A stretch of 46,602 bases of DNA, taken from the NCBI GenBank assembly GCA_046262415.1, contig JBHEMU010000006.1:1-46602 (forward strand), written 5' to 3'. The stretch is from JACDAS01 sp046262415. GTDB taxonomy: Bacteria > Actinomycetota > Thermoleophilia > Gaiellales > Gaiellaceae. Below are positions 23,920 to 32,993 of the stretch, piece after piece; within the stretch, counting starts at the first letter, position 1, and every line of letters starts with the position of its first letter. A program made the translations under genes and the position numbers. Under the pieces are notes generated by a model. The model ran no database searches. It was not told the origin of the DNA and was given only the letters and a program-made list of their open reading frames with translations.

Positions 23920-24393
23920 CTACGCCTCCGCGGCGGCCCGCTCGAGCTCGTCGATCTGGATCTTCCTCATCTTCAGCATCGCCTGCATGACGCGCTGCGA
24001 CTTCTCGCGGTCGGGGTCGCTCAGCAGCTCGGGCAGCGCGGTCGGGATGATCTGCCACGAGAGGCCGTAGCGGTCCTTCAGCCAGCCGCAGGGGCCTTCC
24101 TCTCCGCCTTCGGAGAGCTTGCTCCAGAACGCGTCGACCTCGTCCTGCGTCCTGCAGCTCACCTGGAACGAGATCGCCTCGTCGAAGGTGAAATCGGGCC
24201 CGCCGTTCACGGCGACGAACCTCTTCCCTTCCAGCTCGAAGCTCACGGTCATCACCATTCCCTCCGGGCGGGGCCCCGCCGAGCCGTAGCGGGTGACGTC
24301 CACGATCTTCGAGTTGGGGAACACCGACGTGTAGAACCTCGCCGCGTCTTCCCCCTGGGTGTCGAACCACAGGCAGGGAGTGATGTCGTGCAT
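23920..24393 (-). CDS. PhnB-type VOC (glyoxalase-superfamily) protein
   Basis: This 157-residue protein starts HDITPCLWFDTQGEDAARFY and has FPNSKIVDVTRYG, MVMTVSFELEGKRFVAVNGG and CGWLKDRYGLSWQIIPTALP, the pattern of the 3-demethylubiquinone methyltransferase-like/PhnB group of VOC proteins. These are small metal-binding enzymes or binding proteins with diverse roles; the function cannot be assigned. The ATG has a good Shine-Dalgarno site (AAAGGA, eight bases upstream), unusual in this window, so its mRNA has a leader. The gene diverges from the PatB-like gene. Confidence 0.88.
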   Translation of the reverse strand: MHDITPCLWFDTQGEDAARFYTSVFPNSKIVDVTRYGSAGPRPEGMVMTVSFELEGKRFVAVNGGPDFTFDEAISFQVSCRTQDEVDAFWSKLSEGGEEGPCGWLKDRYGLSWQIIPTALPELLSDPDREKSQRVMQAMLKMRKIQIDELERAAAEA

Positions 24394-24489
24394 GGACCCA
24401 TCCTTTCTCGAGTGTTCTCGGTGCTCAGACGATCGCGCCGACGAAGACTCATCGCTCCCGTGGCGCACGATCGCCATGATGACGCGGAG

Positions 24490-25653
24490 ATGAGGCCGAG
24501 GCCCGACCCGACCTTCGACTCGGTCGACCTGGGGGCGTTGCGCCGGCGGCGCAGCGAGAAGTGGGCGAAGCACCCTCCCGACGTGCTGCCGTCGTTCCTG
24601 GCCGAGCTGGACTTCGCGCTCGCGCCCCCGATCGCCGCCGTTCTCACCGAGGCGGTCGAGAACGGCGACCTGGGATACGCCCATGCCGGGACGGAGCTCG
24701 GCGAGGCGTTCGCAGGCTTCGCCCGGCGCCGGTGGGAGTGGGACCTCGAGCCTGGCGCCGTGCTGGCCGTTCCCGACGTGATGGTCGGCGTCGCCGAGCT
24801 CCTCCGCCTCCTGACGAGCCCGGGCGCGGGCGTGGTCGTCAACACCCCCGTCTATCCGCCGTTCTTCTCGGTGATCGCGGAGGTCGGGCGCCGGGTCGTC
24901 GAGGTGCCGCTGCTCGGGCCGGACCGCCCGGAGCGGCTGCCGCTCGACGGCATCCGGGACGCGTTCGCGAAGGGGGCCGAGGCAATGCTGCTCTGCAACC
25001 CGCACAATCCCACCGGCTACGTCGCGGGTCGGGCGGAGCTGCTCGCCCTCGGGGAGATCGTCGAGAGCCACGGCGGGCTCGTGCTCGCCGACGAGATCCA
25101 CGCCCCCCTGGTGCTGGACGGTGCGCGGCACGTGCCCATCCTCACCCTGCCCGGCGGGGCCTCGGAAGCGGCGATCTCCCTGACCTCGGCGACCAAGGCC
25201 TGGAACCTCGCCGGACTGAAGTGCGGCCTCGCGATCGCACGCTCGCAGCGCCTGCGGGCGGCGCTGGCGGCCCTGCCGGTCGACCTGCACGACCGCGTCG
25301 GCCACCTCGGGATCCTCGCGTCGGTCGCGGCGTTCACTCGCGCGGAGCCGTGGCTGGACGAGCTCCGCTCCTATCTCGCCGAGACCCGTCGCTGGTTTCC
25401 GGGCCTTCTCGCCGAGCGGCTTCCGGGGATCGGGTACCACCCGGGACAGGCGACGTACCTGGCCTGGCTCGACTGCCGCGCGCTCGGCCTCGGAGACGAT
25501 CCGGCTGCGCACTTCCTCGCGCGCGGGCGCGTCGCCCTCACCTCGGGGCTTGCCTTCGGCGCCCTGGGCGCCGGGTTCGCGCGCCTGAACCTCGGCACGT
25601 CCCGCGCGCTGATCGAGGAGGCCGTCGACCGCATGGCGAGCGCCAAGGCGTAG
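24490..25653 (+). CDS. PLP-dependent C-S lyase, PatB/MalY family
   Basis: This 387-residue fold-type I enzyme matches the PatB/MalY cystathionine beta-lyase family. The N-terminal segment FDSVDLGALRRRRSEKWAKH is characteristic, followed by LPSFLAELDFALAPPIAAVL, VVNTPVYPPFFSVI, LCNPHNPTGYV, LADEIHAPLVL and the PLP-lysine motif SATKAWNLAGLKCG (Lys about 236). It cleaves C-S bonds of cystathionine or cysteine conjugates, giving pyruvate, ammonia and a thiol. ATG 24490 is the in-frame start that gives the family N-terminus. It is followed after 20 bases by a cysteine-synthase-like gene, so the two probably form a sulfur-amino-acid operon. Confidence 0.88.
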   Translation: MRPRPDPTFDSVDLGALRRRRSEKWAKHPPDVLPSFLAELDFALAPPIAAVLTEAVENGDLGYAHAGTELGEAFAGFARRRWEWDLEPGAVLAVPDVMVGVAELLRLLTSPGAGVVVNTPVYPPFFSVIAEVGRRVVEVPLLGPDRPERLPLDGIRDAFAKGAEAMLLCNPHNPTGYVAGRAELLALGEIVESHGGLVLADEIHAPLVLDGARHVPILTLPGGASEAAISLTSATKAWNLAGLKCGLAIARSQRLRAALAALPVDLHDRVGHLGILASVAAFTRAEPWLDELRSYLAETRRWFPGLLAERLPGIGYHPGQATYLAWLDCRALGLGDDPAAHFLARGRVALTSGLAFGALGAGFARLNLGTSRALIEEAVDRMASAKA

Positions 25654-25673
25654 CCGTCGGCGATCATGGCGTG

Positions 25674-26600
25674 ATGGAATCGATCCTCGACGCGATCGGG
25701 AACACGCCGCTCGTCCGCCTGGGCCGGTGCGCGCCGGCGAACGGGGCGGAGCTGTGGCTGAAGCTCGAGTACCGCAACCCGACGGGATCGATGAAGGACC
25801 GGATGGCTCTCGCGATGATCGAGGGGGCCGAGCGCGACGAGTTGATCTCCCCCGGGGACACGGTCGTCGAATACACCGGCGGCAGCACGGGGCCCGCGCT
25901 CGCGCTCGTCTGCCGCGCGAAGGGCTACCGCGCCCTGATCGTGATCGCGGACTGCTTCACGGAAGAGCGCTTCCAGCTGATGAGGGCCCTCGGGGCGGAG
26001 CTGGACGTCGTCGCGTCGGTCGAGGGCCGCCCGAAGGTCACGCCGCAGGACATCCGCACCATGGTCGCCCGGGCCGAGCAGCTCGCCCGGGCGCCGGGGC
26101 ATTACGCGACCGACCAGTTCAACAATCCGTACATCATCCCGGGCCACCGCGACCGGCTCGGGCGCGAGATCTGGGAGCAGACCGAGGGGCGGGTGACGGC
26201 GTTCTGCCAGGGGATCGGGACGGCCAGCTCGCTGATGGGAGTCTCGGACGCGTTGAAGCCCCACGGCGTCTTCGTGCAGGCGCACGAGCCGGCGAGCTCG
26301 GCCGCGCTGACCGGCGGCGAGCCGGGCGCATTCCTGATCCAGGGCTGGACGGGAATGGTCGTCCCGCACTGGTACCCGGAGAAGGTCGATCACGTCGAGC
26401 CCGTGGGCGACGCCGAGGCAGTCGAGATGACCCTGCGGCTCGCGCGCGAGGAGGGAATCTTCGCCGGCCTCTCGACCGGCGCGAACGTGGTCGGAGCCCA
26501 CCGGCTCGCCGAGCGGCTCGGGCCTGAGGCCGTGATCGTGACCCTGGCGGTCGACACCGGCTTCAAGTACATGAGCGTGGCGCCCTTCGCGGGTCTGTAG
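25674..26600 (+). CDS. PLP-dependent cysteine synthase family protein
   Basis: This 308-residue fold-type II enzyme starts ILDAIGNTPLVRLGR and has the PLP-lysine motif NPTGSMKDRMA (Lys41), the substrate loop EYTGGSTGPALALV (family: EATSGNTG), QFNNPYIIPGHRD and the phosphate loop CQGIGTASSLMGV, ending with GIFAGLSTGANV and VIVTLAVDTGFKYM. It probably makes cysteine from O-acetylserine or a related acceptor, or acts as a cystathionine beta-synthase. The GGSTG loop departs from the canonical SGNTG, so the acceptor substrate may differ. The stop is convergent to nuoN across 111 bases. Confidence 0.86.
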   Translation: MESILDAIGNTPLVRLGRCAPANGAELWLKLEYRNPTGSMKDRMALAMIEGAERDELISPGDTVVEYTGGSTGPALALVCRAKGYRALIVIADCFTEERFQLMRALGAELDVVASVEGRPKVTPQDIRTMVARAEQLARAPGHYATDQFNNPYIIPGHRDRLGREIWEQTEGRVTAFCQGIGTASSLMGVSDALKPHGVFVQAHEPASSAALTGGEPGAFLIQGWTGMVVPHWYPEKVDHVEPVGDAEAVEMTLRLAREEGIFAGLSTGANVVGAHRLAERLGPEAVIVTLAVDTGFKYMSVAPFAGL

Positions 26601-26693
26601 CACATAGCCCTGGCGAAGCAGCGCCGGGCGGGGGCGCAGGTCGGCGAGCGTGACGGCACCGCGGCGGATCGCCTGCGGCTCGACTTTCGAGCA

Positions 26694-26707
26694 GACGCCG
26701 GGGCGTC
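26694..26707. terminator. Palindrome between convergent cysteine synthase and nuoN genes
   Basis: GACGCC-GG-GGCGTC is a perfect inverted repeat just after the nuoN stop on the minus strand. It may end transcription of the nuo operon, but there is no T-run. Confidence 0.3.
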
Positions 26708-26711
26708 GGTG

Positions 26712-28193
26712 CTACTGAAAGGGAAGCGCCTCCGCAGCCTCCAGCGCGAGGTCGATCAGCGGCTGCACGGCGAAGAAGGAGCCGACCGTGACCGCGAGGG
26801 CGGCGACGACCGAGGCGGAGAGGAGCCACTCGCGCGGCGGCGAGCCGCCGGCAGGCGCGAGGCCGACCTGGACCGAGGGGCGCATGTACAGCGCCCGGAT
26901 CACGCCGAGGTAGTAGTAGAGGCTGACGGCAGTCGCCGCGAGCCCGACGATGATCAGCCACGTCCAGCCGCGGTCGTACGCGGCCGAGAAGACGTAGAAC
27001 TTGCCGACGAACCCACCCGTTGGCGGCAGCCCGGCGAAGCCGAGCATGAACGTCCACATGGCGACGCCGAGCAGCGGCCGCTCCCAGCCGAGGCCCGCCA
27101 GGTTGTCGAGCGTCACGGCCTGCCCCAGCTCCCGCTCCCTCGCGGCGACGACGGCGAACGAGCCGAGCGACATCGCCGCGTACGGGATCAGGTAGTACAG
27201 GAGCGCGCGGCCGCCCAGCTCGTTGCCCGCGGCGATCGCGATCAGCATGAACCCCGCGTGCGAGACGGACGAGTAGGCGAGCATGCGCTTGACGTTCCGC
27301 TGGGTGAGCGCCGCGAGGTTGCCCACGGCGAGCGACGCGCAGGCGATCACGGCGAGCGCGACGGCCCACAGCTCCTCTTCCTGCGGGAACGCGGTCACCA
27401 GCACCCGCAGCGTCAGGACGAGGGCCACCGTCTTGGTCGCGGCCGACATGAACGCGGTCACCGGGGTCGGCGCCCCCTCGTACGCGTCGGGCGTCCACAT
27501 GTGGAACGGGGCGGCGGAGGCCTTGAACGCGAGGCCCGCGAGGATCAGCGCGAGGCCGATCAGGAGCAGCACGTCGCTCTCCAGCCCGAGCCGGTCGACC
27601 GCGCCGGCGATCTCCGCCAAGCCGAGCTCCCCGGTCGCTCCGTAGACGAGCGCCGACCCGAAGAGCAGGAACGCCGAGCCGAACCCGCCGACGATCAGGT
27701 ACTTGAGGCCCGCCTCGAGCGAGCCCGCCAGATCGACGCGGATCGCGCAGAGGATGTAGAGGCAGATCGAGAACCACTCGAGCCCGAGGAAGAGCGTCAT
27801 CAGGTTGTTGGCGGTGACGAGGAAGGCCATGCCCCCGCCTGCCGCCGCGAGCAGGGCGTAGTACTCGCCGACGTGGTCGGAGCGGAACCGCTCCGAGTGC
27901 GAGATCCCCACCGCCAGCAGGCCCGAGCCGGCGACGATCAGCTGCGCGAGCGCGCCGAGACGATCGCGGGCGATCGCGTCGGCGATCGCGCCGGCCGCCT
28001 CCTCGCTGTAGGCGTAGAGGAGCGCTGCGGCGACGAACGACCCGGCGAACCCGGCCGCGCAGGCGGCGGCCGCCACCGGCTTCCTCACCCGCGCGGGCAC
28101 CAGGACAGCGGCGAGGAGGGCGATCGACGCGGCGCCGAGCAGCGCCAGCACCGGCGAGAGCGCGAACCAGTCGACCGAGGGGGTGTCGATCAC
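26712..28193 (-). CDS. nuoN: NADH-quinone oxidoreductase subunit N
   Basis: This 493-residue membrane protein has about 14 hydrophobic helices and is homologous to Mrp-type antiporters. It carries the conserved proton-channel residues in NLMTLFLGLEWFSICLYIL (Glu), FKASAAPFHMWTPDAYEGAP (Lys/Trp) and KTVALVLTLR, and the LAALTQRNVKRMLAYSSVSH helix. NuoN is one of the three antiporter-like pumps of complex I. The GTG start overlaps the nuoM stop (GTGA). It is the last gene of the nuo operon. Confidence 0.97.
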   Translation of the reverse strand: MIDTPSVDWFALSPVLALLGAASIALLAAVLVPARVRKPVAAAACAAGFAGSFVAAALLYAYSEEAAGAIADAIARDRLGALAQLIVAGSGLLAVGISHSERFRSDHVGEYYALLAAAGGGMAFLVTANNLMTLFLGLEWFSICLYILCAIRVDLAGSLEAGLKYLIVGGFGSAFLLFGSALVYGATGELGLAEIAGAVDRLGLESDVLLLIGLALILAGLAFKASAAPFHMWTPDAYEGAPTPVTAFMSAATKTVALVLTLRVLVTAFPQEEELWAVALAVIACASLAVGNLAALTQRNVKRMLAYSSVSHAGFMLIAIAAGNELGGRALLYYLIPYAAMSLGSFAVVAARERELGQAVTLDNLAGLGWERPLLGVAMWTFMLGFAGLPPTGGFVGKFYVFSAAYDRGWTWLIIVGLAATAVSLYYYLGVIRALYMRPSVQVGLAPAGGSPPREWLLSASVVAALAVTVGSFFAVQPLIDLALEAAEALPFQ

Positions 28194-29641
28194 CGGAAGA
28201 TGTCCTGGAGCGCGGGGAAGTCACCCTCGCCGAAGGAGTGCTCGGTGATCGCCGCAGGCCAGGCCGAGAGTGCGAGCAGGCAGGCCACGAGGGGGACGAG
28301 CACCGCGAGCTCGGCGAGGCGGAGGTCTCGGCCCGCGGCCGCGACGGCGGGGCCGGGGTCACGGTGGAGCACCCCGGAGATCAGGCGGAGCATGTACATG
28401 GCGGCGAGGACGATCGCGCCCGCGCCGATCACGGCCCAGATCCAGCCGGCGGCGAAGACGCCGACCAGGATCAGGAACTCGCCGGCGAACGCGGTCGAGC
28501 CGGGCACGGCGAGCGCGATCACCCCCGTGGTCATCAGCACGGTCGCGAGCGCGGGCCGGCCGCGCGCCATGCCGCCGAGTTGCGGGAACTCGCCCGTGCC
28601 GGCCCGGCTCTCGATCACGCCCGCGAGCAGGAACAGGGTCGCGGACAGCAGCCCGTGGTTGACCATCTGCAGCACGGCGCCGTTCAGCCCCGCCAGGTTC
28701 GTCGCGAACAGGCCGAGCGTGATCAGGCCCATCTGCGCCAGGCTCGAGTAGGCGATCACGCCGCGGACGTCGGGAGCCCGGAAGGCGATCAGGGAGCCGT
28801 ACACGAGCCCGACGGCCGCGAGCACCAGGATCGGGACGCGGAAGTCCTGCACGGGCTCGGGAAACCGCGCGATCGCGATCCTGAGGAAGCCGTAGGCGGC
28901 CGTCTTCGAGATCACCCCGGAGAGGACGGCCGCCACCTCCGGGGGAGACTCGCGGTACGCGTCCGGGAGCCAGCCGTGGAACGGGAAGAGCGGCGCCTTG
29001 ACCGCGAACGCGGCGGCGAAGCCGAGGAAGATGAGCGTGCTCGAGCTGCCCGAGCCCTCGAGCAGGTCGAACGTGCCCTGCTTCAGGCCGATCGCGATGA
29101 TCGCGGCCAGCATCAGCAGCGAGCCGGCCATCGTGTAGACGACGAACTTGAGGGTGGCCAGGACCCGCCGCTGCCCGCCCCACACGCCGACGAGCACGTA
29201 GAGCGGGATCAGCATCGCCTCCCAGAAGACGTAGAAGGCGAGCAGGTCCTGGCAGGCGAAGACCCCCACGACGGCGCCCGTGAGGAAGAGCATCAACCCG
29301 AAGTACGCGCGCGGGCGCTCGCGGCCGGCCCAGAAGCCGTAGCCGATCGCAGCGGTCATCACGACGACGGTCAGGCCGGCGAGCCAGAGCGAGAAGCCGA
29401 AGAAGCCGACGTGGTAGGAGACGTTCAGGTCGCTGAACCAGCTCGTCTGCTGCTCGAGCTGGATCGTCCCGGCCGTCCCGAAGTCGAACCGGACGAGGGC
29501 GACGATCCAGAAGCCGATCTCCGCGAGCGAGACGAGCAGGGCGATCACCCCTGCCCAGAGCCGCTGCATCGGCGTCAGCCAGATCGCGACCGCCCCGGCG
29601 ATCGGCAGGAAGATCAGCGTCGTCGCCAGCCACTCGTTCAT
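28190..29641 (-). CDS. nuoM: NADH-quinone oxidoreductase subunit M
   Basis: This 483-residue antiporter-like subunit has DLLAFYVFWEAMLIPLYVLV (with the essential Glu), VKAPLFPFHGWLPDAYRESP (family: KxPLxPFHxWLPxAH) and SSLAQMGLITLGLFATN. It forms a proton channel in the membrane arm of complex I. The ATG overlaps the nuoL stop (ATGA) and its stop overlaps the nuoN start. At 483 residues it is close to the usual length. Confidence 0.97.
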   Translation of the reverse strand: MNEWLATTLIFLPIAGAVAIWLTPMQRLWAGVIALLVSLAEIGFWIVALVRFDFGTAGTIQLEQQTSWFSDLNVSYHVGFFGFSLWLAGLTVVVMTAAIGYGFWAGRERPRAYFGLMLFLTGAVVGVFACQDLLAFYVFWEAMLIPLYVLVGVWGGQRRVLATLKFVVYTMAGSLLMLAAIIAIGLKQGTFDLLEGSGSSSTLIFLGFAAAFAVKAPLFPFHGWLPDAYRESPPEVAAVLSGVISKTAAYGFLRIAIARFPEPVQDFRVPILVLAAVGLVYGSLIAFRAPDVRGVIAYSSLAQMGLITLGLFATNLAGLNGAVLQMVNHGLLSATLFLLAGVIESRAGTGEFPQLGGMARGRPALATVLMTTGVIALAVPGSTAFAGEFLILVGVFAAGWIWAVIGAGAIVLAAMYMLRLISGVLHRDPGPAVAAAGRDLRLAELAVLVPLVACLLALSAWPAAITEHSFGEGDFPALQDIFR

Positions 29642-31623
29642 CGCACGCTCACGAAGACGACGGCGAGGACGGCGAGGCTGGCGGCGATCGTGAGCGCGTA
29701 GCTGCGGACGAGCCCGGTCTGGAGCGAGCGGACGCGCGTGCCCAGCTCGCGCGTGCCCTCGGCGACGCCGGTGACCGAGCCGGCGATCAGCGGCCCTTCG
29801 ATCAGCGCCGTCCAGAGGCGGGCGGTGAGCACGGCGGGGCGGTAGAAGAGCGCGTCGTAGAGCGCGTCGAAGTAGAACTTGCACTCCAGCAACGCGCGCA
29901 GGCGGGGGGCCGCGGGCGCGGCCGCGCGCCGCGCGGAGTAGATCCACCAGGCGAGCGCGATCCCGGCGAGCCCGAGCGCGACGGCCGCGACGCTCGTGAA
30001 GGCCTCCTGCCGGTTCGTCGCGTGGACGAGCGGCTCGGCGACCGGGTGCAGCCAGTCCGAGACGGGCGTCCACACGTTCGCAAACTGGATCCAGCCGCCG
30101 GCGACGGAGAGGACCGCCAGGACGGCAACGGGGACGACCATCGAGAGCGGCCCCTCGCCGCGGTGGGCGTGCTCGCCAGCGTCCACGTGCGTCGCCTCCG
30201 GCTCGTGACCGGGCTCGTCCGACCCGGCCTCGTGCGAGTGCTCGCTCGACGGGGCCTGCGGGGCGAACAGGTGCTCCCGCGCGTACTCCGACTGCTGCCC
30301 CCCGAAGACGAGGAAGACCAGCCTGAACGTGTAGAGTCCCGTCAGGAAGGTCCCGGCGAGCCCCGCCGCGAGCAGCACCTTTCCGTAGGCGCCGGCCTCG
30401 AGGGCGGAGGCGAGGATCGAGTCCTTCGAGAAGAAGCCGGCGAACGGCGGTACCCCCACGAGCGCCAGGCTGCCGATCAGGGTGGCCCCGAACGTGAGCG
30501 GCATCGCGCGCCGCAGCCCGCCCATCTTCCGGATGTCCTGCTCGCCGAGCAGAGCGTGGATGACGATGCCGGCGGCCAGGAAGAGCAGCGCCTTGAAGAA
30601 CGCATGCGTCATCAGGTGGAACATTCCGTTGGCGTACGCGCCGAGCCCCGCGCCGAGGAACATGTAGCCGATCTGGGACATCGTCGAGTAGGCGATCACC
30701 CGCTTGATGTCCGTCTGGACGAGGGCGATCAGCCCGGCCATCAGCAGCGTGCCGGCGCCGAGGCCGGCGGCGAGATCCTGCACGGTGGGGGCGAGCTCGA
30801 AGAGCGGGTGCGTGCGCACGATCAGGTACACCCCCGCAGTCACCATCGTCGCGGCGTGGATCAGCGCGCTGACCGGGGTCGGACCCTCCATCGCGTCGGG
30901 GAGCCACGTGTGCAGCGGCAGCTGGGCCGATTTCGCGACGGCGCCTCCGAGCAGACCGAGCGCGACGAGGTTCACCACCCAGTGGTTCGAGCCGAGCTCC
31001 TGCGCGCGCTCGAAGCCGAGCCCGAAGTCGAGCGTCCCCGTCTGCTGGACGAGCAGGATCAGCGCCAGCGCCATCGTCGCGTCGCCGAACGCGTTCATCA
31101 CGAACGCCTTCTTCGCGGCCGCGATCGCGCTCGGGCGCTGGTGCCAGAAGCCGATCAGCAGGTACGAGGAGAGGCCGACGAGGCCCCAGCCCGCGAGCAG
31201 GAGCAGCAGGTTGCCGCCCTGCACCAGCAGCAGCATCGAGAAGACGAAGAGGGCCATGTAGGCGAAGTAGCGGCGCTCCTCGCCGTCTCCGGCCATGTAG
31301 CCGATCGAGTAGGCGACGATCAGCGAGCCGACGCCGGAGACGACGAGCATCATGAAGATGCTCAGCGGGTCGACGAGGATCGTCAGCCCGACGTCGAGGT
31401 CGCCCGCGCTGAGCCAGCTCCAGAGCGTCGAGGTCTCGGAGCGATCCTCCGCGTGCTCGCCGCGGAGCAGCACGAACGCGACCACCGAGGCCGCGAACGA
31501 GCCGGCCACGGACGCCGTCGCCAGGTAGCCGGCCCCGCGGCGCGAGATGCGGTTGCCGGCCAGGGCGATCGCGAGCGCCGCCCCCAGCGGCAGCCCGAGG
31601 CAGATCCAGGACGCGACGGTCAT
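29638..31623 (-). CDS. nuoL: NADH-quinone oxidoreductase subunit L
   Basis: This 661-residue antiporter-like subunit is somewhat longer than typical (about 610-620). Core motifs are NLLLLLAGWGLVGLSSYLLI, FVMNAFGDATMALALILL, AQLPLHTWLPDAMEGPTPVS and STMSQIGYMFLGAG. The extra length is partly an acidic, His-rich stretch near residue 460 (SEHSHEAGSDEPGHEPEATH and DAGEHAHRGEG) that could bind metal. The C-terminal part has the long lateral helix region. The ATG overlaps the nuoK stop. Confidence 0.97.
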   Translation of the reverse strand: MTVASWICLGLPLGAALAIALAGNRISRRGAGYLATASVAGSFAASVVAFVLLRGEHAEDRSETSTLWSWLSAGDLDVGLTILVDPLSIFMMLVVSGVGSLIVAYSIGYMAGDGEERRYFAYMALFVFSMLLLVQGGNLLLLLAGWGLVGLSSYLLIGFWHQRPSAIAAAKKAFVMNAFGDATMALALILLVQQTGTLDFGLGFERAQELGSNHWVVNLVALGLLGGAVAKSAQLPLHTWLPDAMEGPTPVSALIHAATMVTAGVYLIVRTHPLFELAPTVQDLAAGLGAGTLLMAGLIALVQTDIKRVIAYSTMSQIGYMFLGAGLGAYANGMFHLMTHAFFKALLFLAAGIVIHALLGEQDIRKMGGLRRAMPLTFGATLIGSLALVGVPPFAGFFSKDSILASALEAGAYGKVLLAAGLAGTFLTGLYTFRLVFLVFGGQQSEYAREHLFAPQAPSSEHSHEAGSDEPGHEPEATHVDAGEHAHRGEGPLSMVVPVAVLAVLSVAGGWIQFANVWTPVSDWLHPVAEPLVHATNRQEAFTSVAAVALGLAGIALAWWIYSARRAAAPAAPRLRALLECKFYFDALYDALFYRPAVLTARLWTALIEGPLIAGSVTGVAEGTRELGTRVRSLQTGLVRSYALTIAASLAVLAVVFVSVR

Positions 31624-31928
31624 CCGCGCAGGCTCGTCAGCTTGTCGACGTCGAGGCTGAGGCGCCGCCGGGCCATCGCCACGATCAGGCCGAGACCGAC
31701 GACGACCTCCGCGGCGGCGACGGCCATCACGGCCAGCGCGAAGATCTGCCCGTCGCCCTCGCCGTGGTGCCGCGAGAACGAGATCAGGGCGAGGTTCGCC
31801 CCGTTGAGCATGATCTCGAGCGACAGGAGCACGATCAGGGGGCTGCGCCGCAGCAGCACGCCGAGCGTGCCGGTCGCGAACAGGAACGCCGACAGGGCCA
31901 GGTACCAGGTGAGGTCAGGGCCCTGCAT
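31620..31928 (-). CDS. nuoK: NADH-quinone oxidoreductase subunit K
   Basis: This 102-residue protein has three membrane helices and the conserved Glu residues of NuoK in LSLEIMLNGANLALISFSRH and VAAAEVVVGLGLIVAMARRR. It lines part of the proton path near the quinone site. It overlaps nuoJ by 14 bases upstream and nuoL by four bases downstream. Confidence 0.97.
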   Translation of the reverse strand: MQGPDLTWYLALSAFLFATGTLGVLLRRSPLIVLLSLEIMLNGANLALISFSRHHGEGDGQIFALAVMAVAAAEVVVGLGLIVAMARRRLSLDVDKLTSLRG

Positions 31929-32490
31929 CGGTCCCCGTCGCCGCCTCGCTGCGCGCGTGGCCGCCCAGGATGACGCCGCCCACGGCGGCGACGAGCAGCA
32001 CGATCGACGTGATCTCGAAGGCGAGCAGGTGGTCGGTCAGGAAGAGCCGCCCGATGTCGGCCGGGCCGCCGAAGGCCTCCCTGATCTCGGCCTCGTCCGA
32101 GAGCCGCCCCCCCGCCTTGAGGCCGATCACCACGATCACCTCGACCAGCAGCGCGGCCGCCGCGCCGACGGCTCCGACGGTCTGCCACCTGGGCCCCCCG
32201 GCCCACGGCGCGTCGGCCTGGCCGCCCAGGTAGGCGATCACGAACAGGAACATGACCATCACCGCGCCGGCGTAGACGAGCACCTGGGCCGCGGCGACGA
32301 ACTCGGCCGAGAGCAGGAGATAGAGGACGGCGAGCGAGCCGAGGTTGCCGATCAGCGCCAGCGCCGAGTAGAACGGGTTCGTGAAGCTGACCACCGCGAC
32401 GCCCGAGGCGAGGCACGCGAAGGCGGCGACGACCCACACGGCCCAGACGACGAGGTTCCCGGCGCTGAAGGCGAGGAGGGTCGGGGTCAC
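31915..32490 (-). CDS. nuoJ: NADH-quinone oxidoreductase subunit J
   Basis: This 191-residue protein has five membrane helices and the NuoJ-typical VVSFTNPFYSALALIGNLGS and AQVLVYAGAVMVMFLFVIAY, the helix with the pi-bulge of this subunit. GTG 32488-32490 overlaps the nuoI stop. The C-terminal tail (GGHARSEAATGTDAGP) overlaps nuoK. Confidence 0.95.
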   Translation of the reverse strand: MTPTLLAFSAGNLVVWAVWVVAAFACLASGVAVVSFTNPFYSALALIGNLGSLAVLYLLLSAEFVAAAQVLVYAGAVMVMFLFVIAYLGGQADAPWAGGPRWQTVGAVGAAAALLVEVIVVIGLKAGGRLSDEAEIREAFGGPADIGRLFLTDHLLAFEITSIVLLVAAVGGVILGGHARSEAATGTDAGP

Positions 32491-32984
32491 GAGTCCGTCT
32501 TGTAGTAGGGGATCGGCGTGTCGAAGACGGCTGCGTCGGCGACGGGGATGCGCTTCACGGGCTCGGCCAGCAGCATGTCCTTCGTGTAGATCTGGTCGTC
32601 CCGCGAGTACTCCGCCAGCTCGTACTCGTTGCCGAGCGTGATCGCGTCGAACGGGCAGGCGATCTCGCAGTAGCCGCAGAAGATGCAGCGGCTGAGGTTG
32701 ATCTCGTAGATGCGCGCGTAGCGCTCCCCGGCCGAAACACGGGTGTCCGCCGTGTTCTCGGCCGCGACGACGCGGATGCAGTCGGCCGGGCACGCGGCGG
32801 CGCAGAGCGAGCAGCCGACGCACTTCTCGAGACCGTTCTCGTGCCGCCAGAGCCGGTGGCGCCCGCGGAAGCGCGGGTAGACCGGCCGTTTGTACTCGGG
32901 GTACTGCTGCGTGATCGGCTTCCTGAAGATCTGCCGGAAGGTGACCGCGAAGCCCTTGACCGAGTCCAGCGGTTGCGGGCTCAC
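32487..32984 (-). CDS. nuoI: NADH-quinone oxidoreductase subunit I
   Basis: This 165-residue ferredoxin-like subunit binds two [4Fe-4S] clusters (N6a and N6b) through CVGCSLCAAACPADC (about 55-69) and CIFCGYCEIACPFDA (about 100-114). It passes electrons from NuoG toward NuoB. GTG 32982-32984 is preceded by GAGGTGA. This is the only junction of the operon with a gap (nine bases after nuoH). Confidence 0.97.
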   Translation of the reverse strand: MSPQPLDSVKGFAVTFRQIFRKPITQQYPEYKRPVYPRFRGRHRLWRHENGLEKCVGCSLCAAACPADCIRVVAAENTADTRVSAGERYARIYEINLSRCIFCGYCEIACPFDAITLGNEYELAEYSRDDQIYTKDMLLAEPVKRIPVADAAVFDTPIPYYKTDS

Positions 32985-32993
32985 GGGCTCACC

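Noticed and set aside
26601..26711. Possible gene remnant in the gap between the cysteine-synthase-like gene and nuoN
   Set aside because: A minus-strand reading (SKVEPQAIRRGAVTLADLRP) looks protein-like but is short, has no start and matches no family I can name.
28238..29701. Plus-strand open frame of about 487 codons over nuoM
   Set aside because: It is antisense to nuoM, with low-complexity charged composition and no recognisable domain.
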